Of a stretch of 64,000 nucleotides of DNA, positions 30,487 to 41,540 are shown one piece after another. Where the stretch lies: the NCBI RefSeq assembly GCF_026898155.1, contig NZ_CP114029.1, positions 1,309,501 through 1,373,500 on the forward strand. Reading direction: 5' to 3'. Each line of letters opens with the position of its first letter. The stretch's first letter is position 1. Made by a program: the position numbers and the translations under genes. The notes beneath the pieces were generated by a model. It searched no databases. It was not told the origin of the DNA and saw only the letters and a list, made by a program, of their open reading frames with translations. The DNA comes from Jiella pelagia (lineage in GTDB: Bacteria; Pseudomonadota; Alphaproteobacteria; Rhizobiales; Rhizobiaceae).

Positions 30487-31918
30487 TCACTCCCCCACCC
30501 GCAGCGTCTTCAGCCAGGCGATCAGCGCCGAGCGATCCGCCTCGGCCAACTCCGAATAGCCCCGCCCGCTGGCTTCGGCCTCAGCCCCGTGGGCGCGGAT
30601 CACCTCGTCCAGCGTCGTGATGTCGCCGCGGTGGCCGTAGGGCGCCGTGTCGGCGAGGCCCCAGAGCCTCGGCGGTCACGAAGACGTCGCGCTCGACGAA
30701 GCGCTGCGCCAGCGTCTCGTTGCCGAGTTCGGGCGTGCGGCTGTCGGCGATGCGGTGGCGCTTCAGGTCGCCGAACAGCGGCACCATCACCTCGCCCTTG
30801 TCGTTGCGCGGCAGGCGTTTCGCCCATTCCAGCGTCGCAAGATCATAGGTGGCCGGCGCCTCCACGTCGCCGCGGCGCAGCGTCCCTGCCATGTCGACGG
30901 GGCCGGGGTCCTCGAAGGCAAGGCTCTTCAGCGGCAGCGCCGGCCGATGGCAGCTCTCGCAGCCGAGTCCGGCGAAGATCGTTCGCCCTCGGCTCGCCGC
31001 CTCGGCCCAGGCCTCGTCGTCGGGCGTTTCCTCGCGCGGCGGCGCCAGCGTCGCCTGGAAGGCCACCAGCGCCGAGATTTCGCCGGTCCCGAGTTCGGCT
31101 TCGTGGGCGTCGCCGTCGAAGTCGGCCATGCCGGTCCAGCGGGTGCCCCAGCGCTCGTCCGCCTGCATGCCGTGATGCTGGTTCATCGCATTGACGGTGA
31201 ACTGGCGAAGCGAGGTCATCACGCCCTTCTGGGTGAAGGGGCGCACCACGAGATCGTCGTCGACGCCGGAAAGCTCGGTCAGGTCGACCGAGCCGTCCGG
31301 CAGCGCAGTGATGCGGCCGAAGTCGACGCCCTTGGACGAGAGCCCGGCGCGGACCGGCTCGCCGGCATCGCGCGCCTGACGCAGCGCCGCGCGGCGCAGA
31401 CCTGCCAGATCGGCGCTCATCTCCCGCGCGAGCAGTTCGATCAGCCCGGCGCCGAAGAGATGGTTCGTCCCCCGCTCGTTGGAAAACTGTGCGTCGAGCG
31501 TGTCGAAATTGGCGCTCTCGAAGCCCTCCGAGACGAAGGCGTTGGCGACGAAACCGCCGGCCCCGCCGGTAACCGGTTCGTTGTGGCAGGACGAGCAGGC
31601 ATTGGCGTCCGGCCCGGCGAGCCGCTGGAAGGCGAATTCTGCCGGCCGGCGTGGCGCCGTCGGAACGATCGCCTGGGTGGCGTTCGGCCGGCCCGCCCCG
31701 TCGAGAGTGGTGAAACGCGCTTCGAACAGATCGCGGCCCTCTTCCGCCAGGTTCTCGAGCTGCAAACCGGCGATCATGCCGACGAGGGATGCCGGATCGA
31801 TCCGCTCCTTGATCGCCTTCTCGCTCCAGGCCGGCTCGCCGGCCGTCGCCGAAAGGGGCGGCGAACCAATGGCTGCCAATGCCGCCAGAACCAGCGTTAC
31901 CCGTCGCTTGCCCATCAT
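30487..31918 (-). CDS. Di-haem oxidoreductase, peroxidase-like (frameshifted as given)
   Basis: Periplasmic c-type cytochrome of the di-haem oxidoreductase (thiol oxidoreductase-like, PF06537-type) family, 476 residues after repair. A signal peptide covers residues 1-27. Two haem-binding CxxCH motifs are seen, ACSSCHNEP near residue 110 and LGCESCHRP near residue 335. The break at GAGCCTC on the plus strand (30664-30670, codon 417) is repaired to TAELWGLADTAPYGHRG, the expected C-terminal motif. The ATG at 31918 overlaps the stop of the ROK gene. Substrate unknown. Confidence 0.9.
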
Positions 31919-33162
31919 GCAGCCTCCGTCGCTTCCGCCGCCGAGCGGGCAAATTCCTGGTCGAGCGCGGCCAAGGCATAGGCCGTCCCCGCATCGAAGA
32001 CGAGCGCATCGGTATCCTCCTGAAGGATCAGCGGCGTATCGCTGCCGAGCCCGTCCACCGCGCTCTCGCGAATTCCTTGCCTGATCGATGCTTCGAGGAG
32101 ATCGATCGCCTGCGCGCCGGAGCCGGTCATGACGATCGGCAGCGGGTCGATCATGGTGAAGACCCGGCCGAGGCCATAGCCGATGGCGTTTCCCGCCGCC
32201 TCGAAGGCCGCTCGCACCGCAGGATCGCCCGCTCTTGCGGCATCGGCGAGCCGCTGCATCGCCTCGTCGCCGATCCGGTGGGCCGGGATGTCGCCGTTGC
32301 CCGTGGCGCTGCGCCAGATCGCATAGTCGCTGGCATAGGCCTCGACGCAGCCGCGATTGCCGCAGCGGCAGAGCGCGCCGCCGGGCATGTGGTTGATGTG
32401 GCCGAATTCGACGGCGGAGGAGTGCTTGCCCTGAAAGGTCGCGCCGTTGAGCCTCAGGCCCATGCCGACGCCGAAGCCGACGAACAGCGTCGCGAAGTCG
32501 AGGCCGGCGAAGTCCGGGCGCCAGCGGAACGCCTCCGGCATCAGCGAACAATCGTTGAGGACGCTGACCTCGGCGCCGAGCCGGGCCGAAAGCGGCGCGG
32601 CGATCTCGATGTGACGATGCTTCAGCGCCGGCGACCAGACGATGCCGGACAGGTCGCTGAAGGTTTTGCCCTGGACCGCGACGACGACCTTGTCGAGCGC
32701 TCGCGGCTCTTCTTCGAGCCGCTGGGCCAGATCCCTGGCCAGATCCGCCAGGAGATCGACGATGAAGTCCCCGTCTCTGCCGGAAATGTCCACGCCGCGC
32801 CGCAGTTCGGCAAGTGGCCGGCCGGAATAGTCGCTGATCCGCCCGGAGACCTCGCCGACGGCGATCTTCAGCGCCGCCACCCGCGCTGCCCGACCGCAGA
32901 TGGCAAGGCTCTTGCCCGGCCGCCCGCGCCGGATCGAGCGGTCGTCCTCCTCGACCTCTTCCATGAGCCCGCATCGCACGAGCGTTCCCGAGATCGCCGA
33001 AGACGCCGACACCGAAAGCCCGGTGGCGGCGCTGACCGCCTTGCGAGTGGTGGTGCCCACCCCGCGCAGGTGATCGAGAACCGCCAGGCGATTGTGCACG
33101 CGCACCATGTCGGCGTCGGTCTTCGCCAGCCTGCTCAACGCTTGTCTCCTCCCCTCCGCCAT
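31915..33162 (-). CDS. ROK family transcriptional repressor, probably of the xylose operon
   Basis: About 415 residues. An N-terminal winged HTH (VHNRLAVLDHLRGVG...TRKAVSAATGLSVSASSAISG) is followed by a ROK sugar-kinase-like domain with the zinc site CRCGNRGCVEAY and GFGVGMGLRLNG glycine loop. The ORF could extend to 33231, but that start would overlap the probable xylF promoter, so the ATG at 33162 is used. It is divergent from xylF, the usual layout of XylR-type ROK repressors in alphaproteobacteria. The GAGCCTC at about 32449 is native (Arg-Leu codons). Confidence 0.87.
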   Translation of the reverse strand: MAEGRRQALSRLAKTDADMVRVHNRLAVLDHLRGVGTTTRKAVSAATGLSVSASSAISGTLVRCGLMEEVEEDDRSIRRGRPGKSLAICGRAARVAALKIAVGEVSGRISDYSGRPLAELRRGVDISGRDGDFIVDLLADLARDLAQRLEEEPRALDKVVVAVQGKTFSDLSGIVWSPALKHRHIEIAAPLSARLGAEVSVLNDCSLMPEAFRWRPDFAGLDFATLFVGFGVGMGLRLNGATFQGKHSSAVEFGHINHMPGGALCRCGNRGCVEAYASDYAIWRSATGNGDIPAHRIGDEAMQRLADAARAGDPAVRAAFEAAGNAIGYGLGRVFTMIDPLPIVMTGSGAQAIDLLEASIRQGIRESAVDGLGSDTPLILQEDTDALVFDAGTAYALAALDQEFARSAAEATEAA

Positions 33163-33202
33163 GGCGCTCTTGTTGGCGCTTCGGCGGCTCTGATCTGGCA
33201 CG

Positions 33203-33257
33203 TTGACATGGATCACAATTGCTGTCACCATTTTTTACGAGGCTTGGAAAAAGTCTC
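33203..33257 (+). promoter_or_regulatory. Probable xylF promoter/operator in the ROK-xylF divergent region
   Basis: TTGACA at 33203-33208 is a perfect -35 hexamer, although no good -10 sits at 17 bases. Just downstream, TTTTTT at about 33231-33236 is mirrored by GGAAAAAG at about 33246-33253, an A/T-block dyad like the sites bound by ROK repressors. The location upstream of xylF and beside the ROK gene supports an operator; binding itself is inferred. Confidence 0.4.
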
Positions 33258-33321
33258 GGCCGGCGGAGGATGCCGGGCTCCGTGACGCAAGGGCGCCATG
33301 GGCGCCATGGGAGGAAAATTC

Positions 33322-34368
33322 ATGAAAACGTTGAAATTCGCGCTTGCGGGCGCGGTGTTCTCGGTCGCCGCCATGGGCAGCGCCGCTTACGCTCAGGACG
33401 GCGACATCACGGTCGGCGTGTCCTGGTCGAACTTCCAGGAGGAGCGCTGGAAGACCGACGAGGCAGCCATCAAGAAGGCTCTCGAGGCCGCCGGCGCCAA
33501 GTACATCTCGGCCGACGCGCAGTCCTCGGCCGCCAAGCAGCTGACCGACGTCGAGTCGCTGATCACCCAGGGCGCCGATGCGCTGATCATCCTCGCGCAG
33601 GATTCGGCGGCGATCGGCCCGGCCGTCCAGACCGCGGCGAACAACGGCATTCCGGTCGTCGGCTATGACCGCCTGATCGAGAACCCGGACGCCTTCTACA
33701 TCACCTTCGACAACAAGGAAGTCGGCCGCATCCAGGCGCGCGAAGTCCAGAAGGCTCAGCCGGAAGGCAACTACGCCTTCATCAAGGGTTCCTCGTCCGA
33801 TCCGAACGCAGACTTCCTGTTCTCCGGCCAGATGGAAGTCCTGCAAGAGGCCATCGACTCGGGCAAGATCAAGAATGTCGGCGAGGCCTACACGGACGGC
33901 TGGCTTCCGGCCAACGCCCAGCAGAACATGGAACAGATCCTGACCTCCGCCAACAACGATGTCGACGCGGTCGTCGCCTCCAACGATGGCACGGCGGGCG
34001 GCGCGGTCGCGGCGCTGGCGGCCCAGGGCCTTGCCGGCACCGTGCCGGTCTCCGGCCAGGATGCCGATCAGGCGGCGCTGAACCGCATCGCGCTGGGCAC
34101 CCAGACCGTCTCGGTCTGGAAGGACTCCCGCGAACTCGGCAAGCGAGCCGCGGAGATCGCGCTCGAACTCGCCGGCGGCAAGGAGATGGGTGAAGTCACC
34201 GGCGCCGAAGAGTGGGACAGCCCGAACGGCATGAAGCTCGAGTCGATCTTCCTGACCCCCGTGGCGATCACCAAGGACAACCTGCAGACCATCATCGACG
34301 CCGGCTGGGTGTCGAAGGAGACCGTCTGCCAGGGTGTCGAAGCCGGGTCGGTTCCGGCCTGCAGCTAA
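33322..34368 (+). CDS. xylF: D-xylose ABC transporter, periplasmic binding protein
   Basis: A 348-residue type I sugar-binding protein with a signal peptide (residues 1-24, cleavage after AAYAQ). [16 protein letters not shown] (residues 32-47), [15 protein letters not shown] near 115-129, and the [24 protein letters not shown] region near 246-269 are the xylose-binding protein signature. GGGAGGAAA is a strong ribosome site before the ATG at 33322. It is followed by a hairpin before xylH, consistent with higher expression of the binding protein. Confidence 0.95.
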   Translation: MKTLKFALAGAVFSVAAMGSAAYAQDGDITVGVSWSNFQEERWKTDEAAIKKALEAAGAKYISADAQSSAAKQLTDVESLITQGADALIILAQDSAAIGPAVQTAANNGIPVVGYDRLIENPDAFYITFDNKEVGRIQAREVQKAQPEGNYAFIKGSSSDPNADFLFSGQMEVLQEAIDSGKIKNVGEAYTDGWLPANAQQNMEQILTSANNDVDAVVASNDGTAGGAVAALAAQGLAGTVPVSGQDADQAALNRIALGTQTVSVWKDSRELGKRAAEIALELAGGKEMGEVTGAEEWDSPNGMKLESIFLTPVAITKDNLQTIIDAGWVSKETVCQGVEAGSVPACS

Positions 34369-34390
34369 GCTCGTTCGAGCAGTGAGATCG

Positions 34391-34421
34391 ATGGCCGCGG
34401 CGCAAAGCTGCGGCCATTTTT
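34391..34421 (+). terminator. Hairpin with T-run between xylF and xylH
   Basis: ATGGCCGC at 34391-34398 pairs with GCGGCCAT at 34410-34417, extended by a mismatched GC base, followed by TTTTT. It has the form of an intrinsic terminator and lies in the 231-base gap after xylF. Partial termination here would set a high binding-protein to permease ratio, as in other sugar ABC operons. Confidence 0.7.
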
Positions 34422-34599
34422 CGAGACCACCACTCTCGACCGACGAAAGCAACTCGGCCATGCTGCCCCGAAAGAGTGCAGAGGCCACGTGACGAGCCGG
34501 TCCGCAGTGATCAGGCTTCAACCAGAACAAGACCGCGCGAGGCGCTAAGCGGAATACGGCGAAGCGCCGATCCGCAGCCGTCGCGCAAGGGAGGCGGCA

Positions 34600-35914
34600 T
34601 TGAGCGAGGCGACCTCGGACACGTCCCTGACGAGAGCCGGCCAGGCGGCGGGCGCCGGCGGTTTCAAGGGGTTCATGCGCGCGACGGAGATCGACACGCG
34701 CATGCTCGGCATGATCGGCGCGCTGCTGGTCATCTGGATCGGCTTTCACATTCTTTCCGGCGGCACTTTCCTGACGCCGCGCAACCTCTGGAACCTCTCG
34801 GTCCAGACGGCCTCGGTCGGCGTCATGGCGACCGGCATGGTGCTGGTCATCGTCACCCGCAACATCGACCTGTCGGTCGGCTCGATCCTCGGCGTCACCG
34901 GCATGATCATGGCCGTGGCGCAGACCCAGTACATCACGCCGATGCTCGGCTTCGATTCCGGCTTTGTCTGGATCGCGACGCTTCTCGTCGGGCTTCTCTG
35001 CGGCCTCCTCATCGGCGGCCTGCAGGGCTTCGTCATCGCCTATCTCGGCGTCCCGGCCTTCATCGTCACCCTCGGCGGCCTCCTGGTCTGGCGCGGCGCG
35101 GCCTGGTGGGTCGCCTCCGGCCGGACGATCCCCCTCACCGACGACAACTTCAAGCTTCTCGGCGGCGGCTCGGACGGCTCGATCGGCGCCACCTGGAGCT
35201 GGGTCGTCGCCGCCGTCGCCATCGTCTTCATCGTCTTCGGCGCCCTCGCGGCCCGCCGGCAGCGCCAGCGCTTCAGTTTTGCCCAGAAGCCGATGTGGGC
35301 CGAGGCCTTCACCCTCGGCATCTCGCTGATCGCGGTGATCGGCGCGACGATGATCGTCAATTCCTATCTCCTGCCCGGCCCGCTTGCCCGCCGCTATGCC
35401 GAGGCGAACGCCATCACCGTCCCGGAAGGCGGCCTCGAGATCAGCTTCGGCTATGCCGTGCCGGTTCTGCTGTTCATCGGCGTCGGCATCGTCATGACCT
35501 TCATCACCCGGCGCACCCGCTTCGGCCGTTACGTCTTCGCCATCGGCGGCAATCCCGAGGCCGCCGAGCCTCGCCGGCATCAACACCAAGCGCGTCACCC
35601 TGATGGTCTTCGCGCTGATGGGCATGCTGGCCGCGGTCGCGGCGGCAATCTCCACGGCCCGCCTGTCCTCGGCGACCAATGCGCAAGGCACGCTCGACGA
35701 GGCTCTACACCATCGCCGCCGCGGTGATCGGCGGCACCTCGCTCGCCGGCGGCGCCGGCACCATCGCCGGCGCGATGCTCGGCGCGCTCGTCATGCAGAG
35801 CCTGCAGTCGGGCATGGTGCTTCTCGGCCTCGACACGCCGCTGCAGAACATCGTCGTCGGCGCGGTTCTCGTCGTCGCCGTCTGGCTCGATACCCTCTAC
35901 CGCAGGAGGTCCGC

Positions 35915-35918
<4 letters not shown>
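34600..35918 (+). CDS. xylH: D-xylose ABC transporter permease (two frameshifts as given)
   Basis: A 438-residue membrane permease of the BPD-transp-2 family with about ten helices. A TTG start at 34600 follows GGGAGGCGG. Two lesions are present: GAGCCTC at 35566-35572 (codon 323; repaired [16 protein letters not shown], the permease loop motif) and GAGGCTC at 35699-35705 (codon 367; repaired [22 protein letters not shown]). Three segments in three frames join to TGA at 35916-35918, which overlaps the xylG ATG. The final helix ends in a basic YRRRSA tail. Confidence 0.94.
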
Positions 35919-36754
<836 letters not shown>

Positions 36755-36786
36755 CTGGCAAGGTTATCGCCCGACACCATGTTGAA

Positions 36787-36816
36787 GCGCCCGGCTCGAA
36801 CGCCGGGCTCTTTTTT
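36787..36816 (+). terminator. Intrinsic terminator of the xyl operon
   Basis: GCCCGGC (36789-36795) pairs with GCCGGGC (36802-36808) over a six-base loop TCGAAC and is followed by TCTTTTTT. It is 35 bases beyond the xylG stop and just before the convergent end of the first RTX gene. Confidence 0.9.
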
Positions 36817-36830
36817 GTGTCTCAAACAGA

Positions 36831-39020
36831 TCAGAACAGGAAGTCGTTGGCGTCGAGGGCGGCGATGTTGACGTTCTCGAGAGTGATCGTATTCACACCA
36901 TCGGTGATCACCGCATTGGCGCCGACCTGAGAGAGGTGGCCGGCGCTCAAATCCGCAAAGTCGGTAATGTTTGTCACCGCCGAGAGGTCGATCTTCTCGG
37001 CGTTGTTGAACGCCTCGAAATCGACGATGACGTCTGTGCCGAAGCCATTGGCGAAAATGAAGACGTCGTTGCCGTTATTGCCTTCGAGGCGATCGTTGCC
37101 TGAGCCGCCATTCAGCCGGTCGTCGCCGCCAAAGCCGCGCAGATTGTCGGCGCCGAGACCGCCGAGGAGAATGTCCGCAGCACCGCTGCCAATCAACAAA
37201 TCGTTGCCGGCGCCGCCGTCCATCAAGAAGGTGCTGGTGCCGGCGACAAGGCTGTCATTGCCGGAACCGGCAAAGGCCCGTTCGATGCCGGAGAGGCTGT
37301 CGCTGCCGATGGCACTGCCCACCGCGCTACCCAGATTAAGATTGATCGTGAGCGCTGTCGACACGGCGCTGTAGTCGACGGCGTCATTACCGGCATCACC
37401 ATTGTATGTGTCGTTGACGCCATCGACATCGCCAATGATGGTATCGTCGCCGGCACCGCCCGAAATGGTGTCGACATCCGCGCCGCCGGAGAGGCTATCG
37501 TTGCCCGCGTCCCCGAAGAGCGTGTCGGAACCGAAATATCCGAACAGCGTGTCGTTGCCATCTCCGCCGAACAGACGATCGTCGCCACCGTAACCTCTGA
37601 TGTCGTCGTTGCCGTTGCCGCCCTGGAGAATATTGGCCCCGCCATCCCCCAACAGCGTGTCGGCAAAGTCCGAGCCGATCAGGTGTTCGATGGAGATGAA
37701 GGTGTCGCCGGCGGCATCGCCGGAAGCGCCAATTCCGCTGGTCAAGTTGACGGTCACGCCGGCAGTGGAGTTTTCGTAGCTCGCGAAGTCAAAGCCGGTG
37801 CCGCCGTCCAGCTCGTCAGCCCCCAAGCCGCCCTCAAGGATGTCGTTGCCAGCTTCGCCAAAGAGGCGATCATTGCCGGCAAGGCCCCGCAGATCGTCCC
37901 CTGCTCCGCCGCCCCGCAGAATGTTGGCCGCCCCGTTGCCGATCAGCGTGTCAGCGAAATCCGAGCCGACGAGGTTTTCGATCGAGATGAGGGTGTCGCC
38001 GGCGGCATCGCCGAAAGCACCAAGCCCTGTCGTGAGGTTGACGGTCACGCCGGCACTGGAGTCCTCGTAGTTCGCAAAATCGAAGCCGGTGCCGCCATCA
38101 AGCAGGTCAACGCCCAGGCCGCCAACGAGGATGTCGTTGTCCTCACCGCCGTACAGCGTATCGTTGCCGTTGGCTCCGAAGAGGCTGTCAGTGCCGCTAC
38201 CGCCAAAAAGCGTGTCGTTGGCGCTTGGATCGTCACCCGGGCTTCCGACCGGATCGGCACCATCGCCGTAGAGCGCGTCGTTGCCGTCCCCGCCGTATAG
38301 GGTGTCGCTTTGCCGTCCGCCAAAAAGCGTGTCGTCACCGCTGTCGCCATACAAGGTGTCGTTGCTTTGGTTGCCATAGATGGTGTCGTTGCCCTCGCCG
38401 CCGAAGATGATGTCCTGCCCGTCTGGATAGACGTCGATCCCGGCAGGAAGAGCCGCGCTGCCGCCATACAGAATGTCGTTTCCAATGCCGCCATAGATCA
38501 AATCGGCGCCCAAGCCGCCTTCGACATGATCCTGCCCGTTCCCGCCCTCGATCCTGTCGTTGCCACTTTGTCCGTAGATATGGTCGTCGCCGTCGTCGCC
38601 GTACAGAAAGTCATCACCATCGTCGGTTCTTTCGTCGCCGTTGCCGCTATTATCGCCGTAGATGACATCGTCGCCGCCGCCGCCGCGGATGATGTCGCTG
38701 CCACGGTTTCCCTCGAGCTGGTTGGCCGCCCCGTTTCCGGTCAACTGGTCGTCTGCGATGCCGCCACGAAGATTTTCGATACTGTCAAAGGTGTGGATCG
38801 CGGTGTTGTAGGTGGCACTGTTCGTCACAAGACTCGCGAAAACTGCGAACAACGAGCCGAGGTAGGTGACAGTATCGCTGCCCAGCCCTCCGTAGACGAT
38901 GCTTGTTCCGGCCGTATCGGGCGTGAGGCCGAGGATATCGTCCCCGGCCAAGAGGTCGTAGACGTTGTTTCCTGGTCCAACGCCAACCAAGATGTCGTTG
39001 CCATTTGTTCCTGTCGGCAT
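36831..39020 (-). CDS. RTX-type calcium-binding secreted protein 1
   Basis: A 729-residue protein built almost entirely of RTX nonapeptide repeats (GGxGxDxUx), beginning GTNGNDILVG at residue 3, interrupted by linker blocks such as GFDFANYEDSSAGVTVNLTTG. The last 80 residues (FANGFGTDVIVDFEAFNNAEKIDLS ... ALDANDFLF) form the serralysin-type C-terminal module carrying the type I secretion signal, a short negatively charged and hydrophobic tail. There is no N-terminal signal peptide. The ATG at 39020 has GGGAGAG ahead of it. No enzymatic domain is seen. Confidence 0.88.
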   Translation of the reverse strand: MPTGTNGNDILVGVGPGNNVYDLLAGDDILGLTPDTAGTSIVYGGLGSDTVTYLGSLFAVFASLVTNSATYNTAIHTFDSIENLRGGIADDQLTGNGAANQLEGNRGSDIIRGGGGDDVIYGDNSGNGDERTDDGDDFLYGDDGDDHIYGQSGNDRIEGGNGQDHVEGGLGADLIYGGIGNDILYGGSAALPAGIDVYPDGQDIIFGGEGNDTIYGNQSNDTLYGDSGDDTLFGGRQSDTLYGGDGNDALYGDGADPVGSPGDDPSANDTLFGGSGTDSLFGANGNDTLYGGEDNDILVGGLGVDLLDGGTGFDFANYEDSSAGVTVNLTTGLGAFGDAAGDTLISIENLVGSDFADTLIGNGAANILRGGGAGDDLRGLAGNDRLFGEAGNDILEGGLGADELDGGTGFDFASYENSTAGVTVNLTSGIGASGDAAGDTFISIEHLIGSDFADTLLGDGGANILQGGNGNDDIRGYGGDDRLFGGDGNDTLFGYFGSDTLFGDAGNDSLSGGADVDTISGGAGDDTIIGDVDGVNDTYNGDAGNDAVDYSAVSTALTINLNLGSAVGSAIGSDSLSGIERAFAGSGNDSLVAGTSTFLMDGGAGNDLLIGSGAADILLGGLGADNLRGFGGDDRLNGGSGNDRLEGNNGNDVFIFANGFGTDVIVDFEAFNNAEKIDLSAVTNITDFADLSAGHLSQVGANAVITDGVNTITLENVNIAALDANDFLF

Positions 39021-39514
39021 GTCTGGCTCTCCCATTGAAATCGAGCGAGGATATGAGGGGGGATAACGACCATGCCCCTCTTTTTCTCAATCAGAAACTG
39101 CTGCCTGGGCGATCATCTGGGACCGTAATTTTGATATATACGTTGTCGACTGCAATCTGATGCGCGTCGGCAACATCCGTCATTGGTATATCGAGATTTT
39201 CACTGCAAAAATTCTATGATATACTTTGTTCTTTCCGCGTTGAGAGCGGGAAGCACACCCAAGCGTTGCATCGACAGGGCGAAGTGTCAACCCTGCACAA
39301 CCGCTCATCCAGTCGGCAATCTGGCTTGATGTGAAGGGCTGGATGGGAAGCGCGCTGCAAGACGATCGTGCGGCGCGGCCAGCACTGACATCGTCTCGCC
39401 ATCCGGAGGCGGAAGCAACAAACACTCCCGGCCCCCGCATGCGGTCGGAAACGGTTCCGCTGTCGGTTGAGCGGGGAGCTCGCGGTTGCGGCTCCCCTCC
39501 TCCTCGGCGGCGCG
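39021..39514 (-). other. Intergenic region between RTX genes 1 and 2
   Basis: About 490 bases, AT-rich around 39120-39235 (TTTTGATATATACG), which is a likely promoter region for RTX gene 1. Two overlapping ORFs on the minus strand have no coding character and no relatives that I recognise. One of the five intact GAGCTC sites lies here at about 39476. Confidence 0.4.
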
Positions 39515-41359
39515 TCAGAAGATGAAGTCGCCCGCGTCGAGGTCGGCGATCAGGGCGTTGTCGAGGGTGATGGTGTTGGCGCCGTCGGTGATGAGGACGT
39601 TGGCGCCGACCTGGGTCAGGTGGTTGGCGGCAAGATCTGCGAAGTCGGTGATGCCCGTCACCGCCGACAGGTCGATCTTCTCGGCGTTGTTGAACTCGTC
39701 GAAATCGACGATCTGGTCGATGCCGAAGCCGTCGGCGAAGACGAACAGGTCGTTGCCGGCGTTGCCTTCCAGACGATCGTTGCCGGTGCCGCCATTCAGC
39801 GTGTCGTTGCCCGCAAAGCCGCGCAGATTGTCGTTGCCGATCCCGCCGATCAGAACATTGTCGCCGCTGCTGCCGACCATCGCATCGTTGCCGCCGCCGC
39901 CGTCCATCAGGAGTGTGGTCGCACTGGCGACCAGGGCGTCGTTGCCCGAGCCGGAAAGAACGCGCTCGAAATTGGCGAGGCTGTCGCTGCCGATGGCAAG
40001 GCCGTTGGCAACACCCAGGTTGAGATTGACGGAGATCGCCGAGGTGACGGCGCTGTAGTCGATGGTATCGGTACCGGCCTCGCCATTATACGTGTCGTCG
40101 GCGGCGTCGGCGTCGCCGATGATCGTGTCGTTGCCGACGCCGCCGAGGACGGTGTCGTTGCCGTCCTCGCCGGAAAGCGTGTCGTTGCCGAAATAGCCGA
40201 ACAGCGTGTCGTTGCCCTCGCCGCCGAAGAGGAGATCGTTGCCGGCATAGCCGCGGATGTCGTCGTTGCCGTCGCCGCCCCGGATGATGTTGTTGGCGCC
40301 GTCGCCCAGCAGCGTGTCGGCATAGCCCGAGCCGCGGAGATGCTCGATGGAAACGAGCGTATCGCCGGCGGCATAGCCGAACGCGCCGCGCCCGCTGGTC
40401 AGGTTGACGGTCACGCCGGCGTCGGAGTCGTCGTAGATGGCAAAGTCCAGCCCGATGCCGCCATTCAGCTCATCCGCGCCGCTGCCACCCCGCAGCGTGT
40501 CGTTGCCGGCTTCACCATTGAGACTGTCAGTGCCGCCGCCGCCAAGCAAGGTGTCGTTGTCGTCGCCGCCGAAGAAGCTGTCCGAGAGATCTGCGCCGCG
40601 GAAGAAGTCGTTGCCGGCACCGCCGAAGATGTCTCCGGTGACGACGCCCGAGCCGAGCATCCGGAACACGTCCGCGCCGCCGCCGAGGTCGACATTGCCG
40701 TCGATCACCCCGGTGTTGACGACCTTGTCGGCGCCGGTACCGAGATCGACGTTGCCGGAGATGACGCCGGAGTTGGTGACGTTCAGAGCGTGGTCCAGTT
40801 CGCCGAAAATAGCTCCACCGGTGCCGCCGAGAATCGTCCCGTGGTTGACGAGGGTCGAAGCGGGGCCGGAAAAGTCTGTCACATAGGCCCAGGAGTGTCC
40901 CTCGAGGACGCCGCCGGCAGTGATGCGAACGGTGTTGCCGCCGGTGTATTCGCGAACACCAATATCGCCCATGACATGGCCGCCGATCGTCACGCTGTTT
41001 CCTGTACCATAGCTCAACAAGATGCCGTTCGTGGTCGCGTCGATCAGACCGTCGACGACGAAGACGTTGTCGTCAGTGGAATTTGTGAAGAACCCGTAGT
41101 TGCCTGAAATGACGCCAGTTCTCGTCAGGACGACGCGGTCGCCACCATTGACCTCGACACAGTCGTTCGCGGCGATGAGCAATCCGGTGACGGTGATGTC
41201 GGCATCGGCCGTGCTCGCGGTGATACGGATCGCGTCATTCGACGATCCGCCGTCGGACTGGATGAAGACGTTCGGCAGGACGTAGAATGGGCCGTCGGCG
41301 ACGTTGCTATCGTCGATGACGAGGCCTGAGGTCTGGCTGATGGAAATGACGGTGGTCAC
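39515..41359 (-). CDS. RTX-type secreted protein 2, beta-helix head plus RTX tail
   Basis: A 614-residue protein starting at GTG 41359 after a GGGAGCAATTCC ribosome site. Residues 1-240 lack RTX repeats and have short alternating strands (GNTVRITAGGVLEG, LVNHGTILGG, VTNSGVISGNVDLGTGADKVVN) typical of parallel beta-helix passengers. From about residue 244 RTX nonapeptides begin (GGAGNDFFRGAD), ending in the serralysin-type tail. The RTX part is virtually identical to that of protein 3. Predicted type I secretion substrate; the transporter is not in the window. Confidence 0.88.
   Translation of the reverse strand: MTTVISISQTSGLVIDDSNVADGPFYVLPNVFIQSDGGSSNDAIRITASTADADITVTGLLIAANDCVEVNGGDRVVLTRTGVISGNYGFFTNSTDDNVFVVDGLIDATTNGILLSYGTGNSVTIGGHVMGDIGVREYTGGNTVRITAGGVLEGHSWAYVTDFSGPASTLVNHGTILGGTGGAIFGELDHALNVTNSGVISGNVDLGTGADKVVNTGVIDGNVDLGGGADVFRMLGSGVVTGDIFGGAGNDFFRGADLSDSFFGGDDNDTLLGGGGTDSLNGEAGNDTLRGGSGADELNGGIGLDFAIYDDSDAGVTVNLTSGRGAFGYAAGDTLVSIEHLRGSGYADTLLGDGANNIIRGGDGNDDIRGYAGNDLLFGGEGNDTLFGYFGNDTLSGEDGNDTVLGGVGNDTIIGDADAADDTYNGEAGTDTIDYSAVTSAISVNLNLGVANGLAIGSDSLANFERVLSGSGNDALVASATTLLMDGGGGNDAMVGSSGDNVLIGGIGNDNLRGFAGNDTLNGGTGNDRLEGNAGNDLFVFADGFGIDQIVDFDEFNNAEKIDLSAVTGITDFADLAANHLTQVGANVLITDGANTITLDNALIADLDAGDFIF
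39574..40624 (-). repeat. 1.05-kb duplicated RTX block, copy A
   Basis: Bases 39574-40624 match 41600-42650 at a constant offset of 2026. By eye I find one mismatch in 1051 bases (C40091 versus G42117, a silent Thr codon change). Identity stops abruptly at the upstream end (40625) where the two heads diverge, and decays at the 3' end of the genes. It is direct, not inverted. Confidence 0.9.
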
Positions 41360-41540
41360 GGAATTGCTCCCTGCGAGGCGAAGGGAGGGAGAGACCGCAG
41401 CCTCGCTTACGGCAGGGGCAATTTATGACGTAGCGTCATGACCGTCATCTCCATTTTCGTCTCGTTCGATCAGCCCCCTCTGAACCCGCCGGGTCGTGAC
41501 CGACACCTCGAATGAGGTGCCGGCACGGCCGGATATCACA

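Noticed and set aside
31879..33285. Plus-strand ORF of 468 codons opposite the ROK repressor
   Set aside because: The minus strand encodes a recognisable HTH-ROK protein with a zinc motif; the opposite ORF has no domain and is a GC-codon-bias shadow.
39180..39440. Small minus-strand ORF of 86 codons between RTX genes 1 and 2
   Set aside because: No ribosome site, no recognisable domain, and composition like the surrounding non-coding DNA.
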